A stretch of DNA of 64,000 bases, taken from contig OZ244151.1 of NCBI GenBank assembly GCA_965216195.1, positions 1,736,001 to 1,800,000 on the forward strand, read 5' to 3'. The notes beneath the pieces were generated by a model. That model had not been told where the DNA came from and did not search any database. It saw only the letters and a program-made list of their open reading frames with translations. This DNA is from Aridibacter sp965216195 (GTDB lineage Bacteria; Acidobacteriota; Blastocatellia; Pyrinomonadales; Pyrinomonadaceae). The position numbers and the translations under genes were made by a program. Each line of letters begins with the position of its first letter. The stretch's first letter is position 1. Shown here in pieces: positions 1-7,427 of this stretch.

Positions 1-4
1 GAAA

Positions 5-160
5 TTTAGCCACGTCGTTTACGGCGTGGTGGATGGTTCCTGAAAATACCAGAGGGCGTTTTAACGTCCTTCCCGTTCGCTTTAGCTTTAATTTGTTTGA
101 GTGCTAAAGCATGAAATAATTGATTCAATCGAACCCACGCCATGAATGACGTGGCTAAAA
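5..160. repeat. Nested palindromic element, copy A
   Basis: First of four related elements at the left of the window. The outer ends are inverted: tttagccacgtcg at the left and cgtggctaaa at the right. Each end also folds on itself (ccacgtcg/cggcgtgg and ccacgcca/tgacgtgg). Inside are gagggcgttttaacgtcc and a gctttagc/gctaaagc pair. Unlike copies B and C, it lacks the right-hand aaggacgttaaaacgccc arm, so it appears internally deleted. No coding potential is seen. It resembles a non-autonomous repeat; the mobilising enzyme is not known. Confidence 0.8.
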
Positions 161-182
161 GGACATAAATTCGAAGTTAAGA

Positions 183-366
183 GTCGGTGAAACCGACGTT
201 TGTAGCCCGGGGTGCAAACCGTGGGTAAATGTTCCAAATTTGACAAAGCCATTGAAAATGGCGGCATAATATATCGCGGTTATTCAACCGCTTGAAAAAT
301 ACGCATCACCTGTACCCATAACTGGCGTTATGGGCTACAAAAATGTTGCCGTCTTCGACGGCTATT
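183..366. repeat. String of short hairpins, copy 1
   Basis: Six short hairpins lie one after another: tcggtgaaaccga, cggggtgcaaaccg, gccattgaaaatggc, gcggttattcaaccgc, cccataactggcgttatggg and gccgtcttcgacggc. Several have GAAA- or CAAA-type loops. The same order recurs at 1530-1730, again just upstream of a DUF4256 remnant. Function is unknown; structured RNA, a leader or a repeat array are all possible. Confidence 0.7.
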
Positions 367-444
367 TCGAACTCGCATTTTCTTTGATTAGCTTGAATAC
401 TGGTGGGAAAACGCTTTAATCGAATATGGTTTAATATAACAACC

Positions 445-714
445 ATGGCTGAATCGTTTGAGGAACTCATAACCAAATTAAAAAACCGTTTCGAGCGAAA
501 CGTGAATCGTCACAAAGACGTCACTTGGCACGAAATCCAAACAAAACTCGAAGCCAATCCCAAAAAACTTTGGTCGCTGAATGAAATGGAAAGAACGGGC
601 GGTGAGCCGGATGTTGTTGGGTTTGATGAAGAATGGGGCGAATACATTTTTTATAATTGCTCAAAGGAGAGTCCGCAAGGTCGCACAAATCTTTGTTATG
701 ACCGCGAGGCGTGA
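445..714 (+). pseudogene. DUF4256 gene remnant, copy 1 (N-terminal half)
   Basis: The 89 residues from ATG 445 (MAESFEELITKL) match my recollection of the DUF4256 family, including WSLNEMERTGGEPDVVGFD and a tail ending CYDREA. Family members are about 185 residues, so only the N-terminal half remains. It stops at TGA right after the conserved CYDREA, and palindromic element B begins 17 bases later, so element insertion or decay probably removed the rest. An upstream in-frame start at 403 would add residues not shared with copy 2. DUF4256 has no established function. Confidence 0.75.
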
Positions 715-731
715 GAATTTTTGAACTTCCA

Positions 732-910
732 TTTAGCCACGTCGTTTACGGCGTGGTAAAAATGTCTCGAAAATATCTGAGGGCGTTTTAACGTCCTTGC
801 TTAAAGCTTCAGCTATTTGTCTTATAAAGCTAAAGCGTACTAAAAGGACGTTAAAACGCCCTTCCGTTTGTTTGCTTTTTTGAATCCACGCCATAAATGA
901 CGTGGCTAAA
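732..910. repeat. Nested palindromic element, copy B
   Basis: Same plan as copy A but with all arms: tttagccacgtcg / cgtggctaaa at the ends, gagggcgttttaacgtcc / aaggacgttaaaacgccc further in, and a central pair around gctttagc-like sequence. About 179 bp. It directly follows the truncated DUF4256 copy 1. Confidence 0.85.
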
Positions 911-958
911 TAGAGAATTCTGTTTTTATCGTTATCGGTCGCTGAAAGCGACCAATAT

Positions 959-1134
959 AATAGCGTAGGGTGAGCGAAGAATGAGCGTAACCCTACGTTT
1001 TTGTATTAAAGGCAATCGCTCGCTGAAAGTGAGCAACTACAACGCAATTGTCGCTCACTTTCAGCGAGCAAAACATTTTTCCGATCTTTCGTAGGGTTTC
1101 ATTTCGCTGTCGCTTCATTTCACCCTACGCTATT
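959..1134. repeat. Large nested palindrome (cruciform-like)
   Basis: The outer arms aatagcgtaggg (959-970) and ccctacgctatt (1123-1134) are inverted copies. Each side contains its own small cgtagggt/accctacg-type hairpin. At the centre, 1018-1034 and 1053-1069 are perfect 17-bp inverted arms (gctcgctgaaagtgagc) with an 18-base spacer. Short overlapping reading frames here are by-products of the palindrome. Function unknown. Confidence 0.8.
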
Positions 1135-1263
1135 GTATTTGTCACCGTTGGTGACAGGAATAAAGAATTTGGTGAACACAAATCGTATGGAACCGGCACC
1201 GGTTTTCTCCCTCGTGAGGTTAATAGCTAGTGGATGCCAATCGTAGCTAGCTGGTTTTGATTT

Positions 1264-1441
1264 TTTAGCCACGTCGTTTACGGCGTGGTCGAGGGTTCCC
1301 GCAAAATCAGAGGGCGTTTTAACGTCCTTTCCAACTCGCTTTAGCGGTGAGAGATTCTTTGCTAAAGCCTCAAGCAAGGACGTTAAAACGCCCTATTGTT
1401 TTTTGTTCATTTGAGTCCACGCCATGAATGACATGGCTAAA
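1264..1441. repeat. Nested palindromic element, copy C
   Basis: About 178 bp, the same architecture as copy B: outer tttagccacgtcg / catggctaaa, inner gagggcgttttaacgtcc / aaggacgttaaaacgccc, and a central gctttagc / gctaaagc pair. It precedes hairpin string 2 just as copy A precedes string 1, so the two blocks look like a segmental duplication. Confidence 0.85.
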
Positions 1442-1529
1442 GAAAATCTAGATTTGATGGATAAAAGTAGCTAAAAAGCGACTGAAATAATTGCATAGGG
1501 CGAGCGAACGATTGCGAAATTCGGATTTA

Positions 1530-1730
1530 GTCGGTGAAACCGCCGTTATATCCCCCGCTTCGCCGCCCACGGTGCAAACCGTGGGGAAAGGTTCGGGATT
1601 CGGCGGAGCCGTTGAAAATGGCGGCATACGTTTATGTCGCGGTTATTTAACCGCTTGTTATATACGCATGACCTATTCCCATAACTCGCGTTATGGGCTA
1701 CAAATATGTTGCCGTCTTCGACGGCTATTC
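1530..1730. repeat. String of short hairpins, copy 2
   Basis: Diverged copy of 183-366 with the hairpins in the same order. Most stems are preserved even where bases differ; for example the fifth differs only in its loop (cccataactcgcgttatggg). It leads into the second DUF4256 remnant. Confidence 0.7.
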
Positions 1731-1791
1731 CTGAAAACCGAAAATTGATTTGGAAAGTTGCCTTAATCGAATATGGTTTAATATAACAACC

Positions 1792-1950
1792 ATGGCTGAT
1801 TCGTTTGACAAACTTATAACCACCTTAAAAATCCGTTTTGAAGAAAACATGAACCGCCACGATGGTCTTTATTGGACTGACATCCAAACAAAACTCGAAA
1901 CCAATCCCGAAAAACTCCGGTCGCTGAATGAAATGGAGAGGACAGGCGGG
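1792..1950 (+). pseudogene. DUF4256 gene remnant, copy 2 (N-terminal fragment)
   Basis: From ATG 1792 the protein MADSFDKLITTLKIRFEEN aligns with copy 1 through SLNEMERTGG, about 53 residues. Homology then stops abruptly at about 1950 and the frame runs into REP-like palindromes. The bases around the start (gaatatggtttaatataac) are identical to copy 1, so the duplication included the promoter-proximal region. Not expected to make a functional protein. Confidence 0.7.
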
Positions 1951-1974
1951 AGGTTTTCGAGGTGTCTTGAGGGT

Positions 1975-2266
1975 CTGAACAGGCGGAAACGCGACAGGCA
2001 TGGAGCGTGCACGTGATGCGCTCGGCACCCACCGAACATTCGATGGACGCCCTAGATCACCATCTGCACGCTCGTTCCCACTCGCGTTTCTGCCCCGTCA
2101 TATCACCATCTGCGCACTCGTTTTACTCGCATTTCTGACTGACCGCACCACAGGCGGAGACGCGACAGGCATGGACGTGCACGTGATTCGCTCAGCACCC
2201 ACCGAACATTCATTAGAGAGCATAGATCACCATCTGCACGCTCGTTCCCACTCGTGTTTCTGCCTG
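1975..2266. repeat. Two REP-like palindromic repeats beside a RAYT gene
   Basis: Two direct copies of about 115 bp (roughly 1980-2094 and 2152-2266) start caggcggaaacgcgacaggc and end with the inverted tcgcgtttctgcc. Each can fold into a hairpin, with a second inner pairing (gcgtgcacgtgat against atcaccatctgcacgc). A shorter degenerate piece lies between them. The second copy ends right at the stop codon of the transposase gene, the usual arrangement for REP sequences and their RAYT. The region looks more GC-rich than its surroundings. Confidence 0.7.
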
Positions 2267-2800
2267 TTACCACGGATCCTCGAATTCCAACTTCCCTTGT
2301 CCGTATACCACGTAGTCGATGGCGAGATCTACGTACCTTCGCTTCCATAAGTATCTACGGCTTCCGCCGCGCGACCATATTTTTCGATTATTCCCGACCA
2401 AGCCTTTTCCCCTCAGAGCCCGTGTCGAAAACCGCTTGAATCGGGTTAGAATTTTTTCCGGCTTTTCCTGCGCCGCTACGACAACATGAACATGATTGCT
2501 GCGAACATTTAATGCGAGTAGTCTGAAACCGCGAACGTCGCAGCTCTTTCGAATAGATTCATCTACAACGGTCCGTTGTTTACGGTCGAGAATAAACGAA
2601 TCCTGTCTGGAGTTGGCTTCCATCCTGTTCCTAAGCTTTGGGAATGGCTGAATCCTCGGGCTTCCATACCGGTTTTTACCATGGTGTACATCGACCGACG
2701 AGCGTCGGTCTCCGTGAAGCCATGTGCCATAAGTTCTAAAGGTGACCAAGTAGGCAATCGGGAACTCCGCGTCGTCCCATAATTCGGTGAAGTTGTTCAT
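2267..2800 (-). CDS. REP-associated tyrosine transposase (RAYT, IS200-like Y1 fold)
   Basis: A 177-residue protein. Near the N-terminus it has the TFRTYGTWLHGD motif common in this transposase group. The metal-binding HUH-type motif NHVHVVV lies around residue 107, and near the C-terminus IDYVVYGQGK supplies a candidate catalytic tyrosine. Such enzymes nick single-stranded REP hairpins and are thought to mobilise REPs. The gene looks intact and its stop codon abuts the REP-like repeats at 1975-2266. Whether it also acts on elements A-D, which differ in sequence, cannot be told. Confidence 0.8.
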   Translation of the reverse strand: MNNFTELWDDAEFPIAYLVTFRTYGTWLHGDRRSSVDVHHGKNRYGSPRIQPFPKLRNRMEANSRQDSFILDRKQRTVVDESIRKSCDVRGFRLLALNVRSNHVHVVVAAQEKPEKILTRFKRFSTRALRGKGLVGNNRKIWSRGGSRRYLWKRRYVDLAIDYVVYGQGKLEFEDPW

Positions 2801-2981
2801 ACTCGTGAGGTTGTTGTCGGTTGTGAGTTTAACGCTACCTTACCTGATTTCGATGGAATATACTACGAATCTTAGGTCGGCTTCGATAATAATGTAGAAT
2901 TTTGAAAGAGCGGCGACACAAGAACTCGAAATCAATGCAATCGACAGTTAAACCGAAGAAACCGATTTTGGATTTCCCAAT

Positions 2982-3159
2982 GCCACATCGTTTACGGCGT
3001 GGGCGTGAGTACCCTAATGTACCTGAGGGCGTTTTGACGTCGGCGACAGAAGCAAAAGTGATAAAACTGGAAAAGCTAAAGCGACTTGAAAAGGACGTTG
3101 AAACGCCCTGTGTTTATTCTTGGGAACCCGCCACCACGTCGTAAACGACGTGGCTAAAG
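2982..3159. repeat. Nested palindromic element, copy D (degenerate)
   Basis: Most diverged member of the family: gccacatcgtttacggcgtgg at the left, gagggcgttttgacgtc and aaggacgttgaaacgccctg inside, and cgtcgtaaacgacgtggcta at the right. The right end has the perfect small palindrome ccacgtcgtaaacgacgtgg. Between the RAYT start (2800) and this element I see no gene; a short frame at 2902-3144 runs through the repeat and is not convincing. Confidence 0.75.
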
Positions 3160-3170
3160 GGATTTAACTT

Positions 3171-3722
3171 ATGTCAAAAATAACAATCCACATGGTTTCG
3201 AGTCTCGATGGGTTTATTGCCAAAAATGACGGCGATATTTCGTGGATGCGTTCGGATGATTCGTTTGAAGAAGGCGTCGAACTCACGAACGAATACATTG
3301 CGGAGTTTCTAAAGAAAATTGACTGCTATGTGATGGGTTCCCGCACATACGAACACGCCCTCGATCTCGGTTGGGCATATGGCGACACGCCTGCTTTTGT
3401 TTTGACAAATAGAGACCTGCCAAAGACGCGAGAAACAGTTGAATTCTACTCCGGCGATCTCAAGAAACTCGTAAACGAAACACTAAAGCCAAATTACAAA
3501 GGCATATGGATGGTTGGCGGTGCGGAAGTGACAAAAGAGTTCATCCGCCAAGCACTCGCCGATGAAATTGTGATCTCGATCCTCCCAATAATCCTTGGCG
3601 ACGGAACCCTGTTTTTCGACTACATAGGAAAAGAACAGAAGCTGCACTTAACAAATGTAACGGCATTTAAGGATGGAATGGTTGAACTAACATATGAAAT
3701 CAAAAATAAAGAATCTAATTGA
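3171..3722 (+). CDS. Dihydrofolate reductase family protein (RibD C-terminal fold)
   Basis: A 183-residue protein with the family landmarks: N-terminal MVSSLDGFIAKNDGDISWM, central YVMGSRTYEHAL, the NADPH-loop-like WMVGGAEVTKEFI, and C-terminal SILPIILGDGTLFF. Members resemble YwjB/YyaP and are predicted NADPH-dependent reductases; few have a known substrate. The gene begins 11 bases after palindromic element D and precedes the PLD gene by 44 bases, in what looks like an accessory region. Function beyond the fold is inferred. Confidence 0.85.
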   Translation: MSKITIHMVSSLDGFIAKNDGDISWMRSDDSFEEGVELTNEYIAEFLKKIDCYVMGSRTYEHALDLGWAYGDTPAFVLTNRDLPKTRETVEFYSGDLKKLVNETLKPNYKGIWMVGGAEVTKEFIRQALADEIVISILPIILGDGTLFFDYIGKEQKLHLTNVTAFKDGMVELTYEIKNKESN

Positions 3723-3766
3723 AAACATTGTAAAGCGAGCACTTCAATCCACAACACCAAAAAAAC

Positions 3767-4555
3767 ATGAATTTAACAGATTATGCGTTGAACGAATTGA
3801 AAACTACAGTTTCGGGCGACAATGGATTGACTCCATACCAAAGTGGACCGCAGTTGGTCGCTTTATTCAATAGTTTTGGAAATGACGACTCTTATGGACA
3901 CGGCTTTCCGAGTCGGAATGACTACGTTTTAAAGAATTTGCGGAAGCTAAATGGATCAGACAAGCTTAGAGAAGTTTTCGAGATTATTTTAAGTGCCCGA
4001 CATTTTAGGGCGAACCGGGAACTCGATCTACAATTAGCGGTCGATGACGTAAACATTGTCATCAGAGACGAAGGGTACGAGTTGCGAAACATCAACGACA
4101 TATACAAAATTGTAACCACCGATTTCAATGATGACAAAACCTCTGAAATTCACTTTGCTGAAATCCAACAACAAATCATCACTGAGTTGGAAAAAGCAAG
4201 GTATTTGATTTGGGTTGCAGTAGCATGGTTTACGGACGAAACCCTTTACGAAATTCTGACTGCAAAACGCGAAAGAGGCTTAAACGTTCAAGCTCTTATT
4301 CTCGACGATGAAATAAACCGTGATTCTGGGCTTAATTTCGGTAAAGATTTTTACACATTACGGGTGCAAAAGCAGGGAGCATATGAAAACATAATGCACC
4401 ATAAATTCTGCATTATCGACCTAAAAACTGTAATCCATGGCTCATACAATTGGACAAATCGTGCAAGATACAATAACGAAACAATAGATATTGAGACGGG
4501 GCGTGAAAATGCGGAACATTTTGCAGATCAGTTCATTCACATAAAAACTTTGTAG
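3767..4555 (+). CDS. PLD-type nuclease with AbiJ-like N-terminal domain
   Basis: A 262-residue protein. Residues 1-110 (LTDYALNELKTTVSGDNGLT, then FNSFGNDDSYGHGFPSR) resemble the small N-terminal domain found in AbiJ-like and other phage-defence proteins; this is from memory. Residues 125-262 form a single phospholipase-D-like domain with MHHKFCIID (HxK plus Asp) and GSYNWTNRA. Single-HKD proteins of this kind act as dimeric nucleases. The base composition is AT-rich, no ribosome site is obvious, and the neighbours are repeats and an accessory reductase, so acquisition by transfer and a defence role are reasonable inferences, not shown. Confidence 0.75.
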   Translation: MNLTDYALNELKTTVSGDNGLTPYQSGPQLVALFNSFGNDDSYGHGFPSRNDYVLKNLRKLNGSDKLREVFEIILSARHFRANRELDLQLAVDDVNIVIRDEGYELRNINDIYKIVTTDFNDDKTSEIHFAEIQQQIITELEKARYLIWVAVAWFTDETLYEILTAKRERGLNVQALILDDEINRDSGLNFGKDFYTLRVQKQGAYENIMHHKFCIIDLKTVIHGSYNWTNRARYNNETIDIETGRENAEHFADQFIHIKTL

Positions 4556-4655
4556 ATATAGCCTGTTTGTTTAGCAAGCTTGGTTTCCAGATGTACGCAC
4601 AACTTTCTCTCACAACCTCCTTCCCAAAAAACGCTTCATAATTTAAAGTTGAATC

Positions 4656-5504
4656 ATGCTTAAGCCGCAGACCATTGCCATTCCGCTTTTTGCGATTCTG
4701 ATTGCGATCGAGGCGTATGCCTTGATCAAAAGGAATCGTGATGAGTTTGACCGGTGGGATACGTGGACAAATATCCTGATCGGGTTTGTGAGCGTGGCGT
4801 TTGGGGCTTTGTTTGCGTTGGTGACGAGCCAGGCGTATATGTGGGCGACTTCGGTTACGCCTATAAGCATGCCGATGAACACATGGTGGGCTTGGGTTTT
4901 GCTAATGTTTGCGGATGACTTCGCGTATTATTGGTTTCATCGCGTTAGCCACGAATCGAGATTTTTTTGGAACTTCCATGTCGTTCACCATTCCTCAAAC
5001 AAATACAATCTAAGCGTCGCGGTAAGGCAGAGTTGGTTTAGCGGTTTGGCACATTGGATTTTTTATGTGCCCGTTGCGTTTTTGGGCTTTCCGTTCTGGG
5101 CGTTTGTCACAATGCATGGGCTCAATCTTATCTACCAATTCTGGATTCACACGGAGCTCATCGGGAAACTTCCAAAACCAATCGAGCTAATTTTCAATAC
5201 GCCTTCGCATCATCGCGTACACCACGGCGTAAACAAACAATATCTCGATAAAAATTACGCTGGAATTTTTATCATTTGGGACAGGCTTTTTGGGACGTTT
5301 GAAGAAGAACGCGAGCAGGTGCGCTATGGAATTATTAAACCTGTGAAAAGCTACAATCCGCTTTGGATAAACACCCACGCGTGGTTCGAAATGTTTGAAG
5401 CAATGAAGGAACGAAAAACACTTTTTGGCAAACTCCGTTGTGTGTTTGCGTCTCCAAACATGGACTTCGTTGAGAAAAGAGGACGGCAAATTCCAACGAC
5501 GTGA
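4656..5504 (+). CDS. Sterol desaturase / fatty acid hydroxylase family protein
   Basis: A 282-residue integral membrane protein with the di-iron histidine clusters of the family: WFHRVSHE, FHVVHHSS and, further on, SHHRVHHG. Several hydrophobic helices precede and separate them (residues 5-22, 42-65, 75-95, 130-155). The family uses O2 and a di-iron site to hydroxylate or desaturate lipids or sterols in the membrane. Substrate unknown. It ends 10 bases before the next start, suggesting co-transcription. Confidence 0.88.
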   Translation: MLKPQTIAIPLFAILIAIEAYALIKRNRDEFDRWDTWTNILIGFVSVAFGALFALVTSQAYMWATSVTPISMPMNTWWAWVLLMFADDFAYYWFHRVSHESRFFWNFHVVHHSSNKYNLSVAVRQSWFSGLAHWIFYVPVAFLGFPFWAFVTMHGLNLIYQFWIHTELIGKLPKPIELIFNTPSHHRVHHGVNKQYLDKNYAGIFIIWDRLFGTFEEEREQVRYGIIKPVKSYNPLWINTHAWFEMFEAMKERKTLFGKLRCVFASPNMDFVEKRGRQIPTT

Positions 5505-5514
5505 GATAAAATCA

Positions 5515-6243
5515 ATGAAAACAAAACTTTTACTTACAGCGATTTGTGTGGCGATTTGTGCATTTTCCGGCATCGCACAGGAGATAAGAATCACGCCCAA
5601 AAAGATTACCTATGAGCGAAAGGGCGCGGATTTGCCTGAATATAAGAAAACCGTTGAAGCTCGCTATCCGAGAGTTTCAGGTATTACGGATCCAGCTATA
5701 AAAGCAACCCTCGATGGGACAATCAGCTATTGGAAGAATTTTGGGATTACTCTCAAGGAAAGCCTTGACGACACGTGGTTGAGTAGCCTAGATTATCGAA
5801 CAATTTATAGCAAAAATGGAATTCTTTCGATTGAGTTAATAATGGAGGGCTCTGGGGCTTATCCGAGCACGGCCTACAAGAGGCTCGTAGTCGATCTAAA
5901 GACTGGAAATCGTATTTTTCTTCCGCAGGTATTTACTAACTTCGAGGATCTTTTAGTCGAGATTGACCGCAGACAAGTGTTGGCGGTCTTACACAAAAAG
6001 TCTGAGCTTAAGGAAGACGGAGAAGATCCAACGGTATTGGACGATCTGATAAAAACTTATCGCTATTCACCCTCAAAGATTGAGGAATTCTCGGTAGACG
6101 AAGCAGGCGTAATCTTTTACTTCGATTACGGTTTCCCGCATGCTGTCAAGGCGCTTGAGCCAAACAGCAAATATTTATTCAGTTGGGCGGATTTGAATGC
6201 CTTTATAAAGCGCGACGGCTTGCTCAAGAAGTTTATAAACTAA
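5515..6243 (+). CDS. Exported DUF3298/RsiV-like protein
   Basis: The start is set at ATG 5515, which gives a clean signal peptide (MKTKLLLTAICVAICAFSG, cleavage near AQE); an upstream in-frame ATG at 5425 lies inside the previous gene. The mature part, about 220 residues, contains SGAYPSTAYKRLVVDLKTGN and LPQVFTNFEDLLVEIDRR, typical of DUF3298-type domains found in RsiV-like and other extracytoplasmic proteins. No catalytic residues are evident. Probably periplasmic; function unknown. Confidence 0.75.
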   Translation: MKTKLLLTAICVAICAFSGIAQEIRITPKKITYERKGADLPEYKKTVEARYPRVSGITDPAIKATLDGTISYWKNFGITLKESLDDTWLSSLDYRTIYSKNGILSIELIMEGSGAYPSTAYKRLVVDLKTGNRIFLPQVFTNFEDLLVEIDRRQVLAVLHKKSELKEDGEDPTVLDDLIKTYRYSPSKIEEFSVDEAGVIFYFDYGFPHAVKALEPNSKYLFSWADLNAFIKRDGLLKKFIN

Positions 6244-6259
6244 TATAATTAGGCAACTT

Positions 6260-6664
6260 ATGAGCGATAGAAAAATTAGAGTTTTGGTTGCCAAACCCGG
6301 TTTGGACGGACATGACCGCGGGGCTAAGGTTATTGCGCGTGCATTGCGTGATGCCGGAATGGAAGTAATCTACACGGGTCTCAGGCAAACGCCGGAAATG
6401 ATAGCCGTTGCGGCGTTGCAGGAAGATGTCGATGCCGTCGGAATATCAATCTTGAGTGGGGCGCATAAAACACTTTGTCCAAAAATCGTCAATCTCCTCA
6501 AGGAAAACGGAATGGACGATACGCTGGTCCTCGTAGGCGGGATCGTTCCGGATGAAGACATCCCAGATCTGAAATCGAAAGGAGTTTCGGAAGTATTTCT
6601 TCCCGGAACCTCTACCGAAGACATTGTTGAATTTATAAATAACAACGTCAGAAACGAAGGATAA
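6260..6664 (+). CDS. Cobalamin-binding subunit of methylmalonyl-CoA-type mutase
   Basis: A 134-residue B12-binding domain. The cobalamin-ligating DxHxxG motif is PGLDGHDRGAK, followed by the expected SILSGAH and VLVGGIVP stretches. This is the size of stand-alone mutase C-terminal domains, which pair with a separate catalytic subunit that is not in this window. It would interconvert methylmalonyl-CoA and succinyl-CoA or a related pair. It fits the acyl-CoA catabolic genes further right, from which it is separated by the IS region. Confidence 0.9.
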   Translation: MSDRKIRVLVAKPGLDGHDRGAKVIARALRDAGMEVIYTGLRQTPEMIAVAALQEDVDAVGISILSGAHKTLCPKIVNLLKENGMDDTLVLVGGIVPDEDIPDLKSKGVSEVFLPGTSTEDIVEFINNNVRNEG

Positions 6665-6797
6665 ATATTATTGCCTGCTCGCCCGTCTCACAAAAACGTT
6701 TACTAACTTCCGCGAAAAACTTATAATAGTTGTTGGAAACAAACCTGCCTTTCCAATCATTTCAACACTCCTTCCCTTCACCCAAAATAGAAACAAA

Positions 6798-7064
6798 ATG
6801 AAAAACCTACTAAAGATTCTGTCTCTGTGTGTTTTAGTCTTTGCGTTTGCCATCGTTGCCAATGCTCAGGATAAAAAGAAATCCGGCCCGGCAGTAAAAA
6901 CGCTAAAAGTCACAAAAAAAGTAGTGGTCGTAGTAGTTGGAACCACCGCTAAAGCCGGATACAAAACAACAAAGTTCGCTGCAAAAAGGGTAGCAAAGCC
7001 GATTATTGTAAAATCCGCTCCAAAGGTTACAAAATTCGCGTTAACCCTCCACCCCCCTAAATAA
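6798..7064 (+). pseudogene. Exported lysine-rich protein, 3' end disrupted by IS3 element
   Basis: Signal peptide MKNLLKILSLCVLVFAFAI with cleavage near ANAQ, then a short Lys/Val/Ala-rich mature region. The last residues (TLHPPK) are read from the left end of the IS element at 7044. Removing the element with one copy of the flanking tta joins GCG TTA to AAA CAA AGC and gives an open frame to a TAA near 8505, about 114 residues in all. So the gene appears interrupted and its native C-terminus lost. It is related in style to the intact gene at 8581. Confidence 0.65.
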
Positions 7065-7106
7065 CTGGACACGGATTTATACTTTAAGTAGACGGTTTGT
7101 GAACAG

Positions 7107-7427
7107 ATGAAAAAGCACAGAAAAAGATGGAATGTTGAAGAAAAACTTGAGATTTTGAGTTATTACAACGAGTGGGGAGCAGCGAAGGCGTCGCGGGAGT
7201 TTGAGGTATCGACGGCATCGATTTTCAAGTGGAAGAAAGCGTTTGACGAAGAGGGGCAGGCAGGACTTGAGAACAAGCGGCTCGACGGTTCCGGCTCGAT
7301 AGAGCTTAAAAGGCTGCGTCGCGAGAACGAACAACTAAAAAAGCTCGTGGCTGAAAAAGAACTGCGTTTACGGATTCAGGAAGAGATGTTAAAAAAAAGC
7401 CACCCACGAGGGAGGAGCGGGAAATGA
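7107..7427 (+). CDS. IS3-family transposase OrfA (helix-turn-helix)
   Basis: A 106-residue protein with an N-terminal helix-turn-helix (KRWNVEEKLEILSYYNEWG, then SREFEVSTASIFKWKKAF) and a C-terminal leucine-zipper-like coiled coil (ELKRLRRENEQLKKLVAEKE). It binds the IS ends. Its stop overlaps the OrfB start (ATGA). A run of eight A then G at 7391-7399 is a typical -1 slippery site: slipping there continues as KKPPTREERE into OrfB and makes the OrfAB transposase. Confidence 0.93.
   Translation: MKKHRKRWNVEEKLEILSYYNEWGAAKASREFEVSTASIFKWKKAFDEEGQAGLENKRLDGSGSIELKRLRRENEQLKKLVAEKELRLRIQEEMLKKSHPRGRSGK

Noticed and set aside
2902..3144. 80-residue frame before the DHFR-like gene
   Set aside because: It runs through palindromic element D; the apparent protein is repeat translated by chance.
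1..3170. CRISPR array
   Set aside because: Repeats are long, palindromic and irregularly spaced, without uniform spacers or cas genes.
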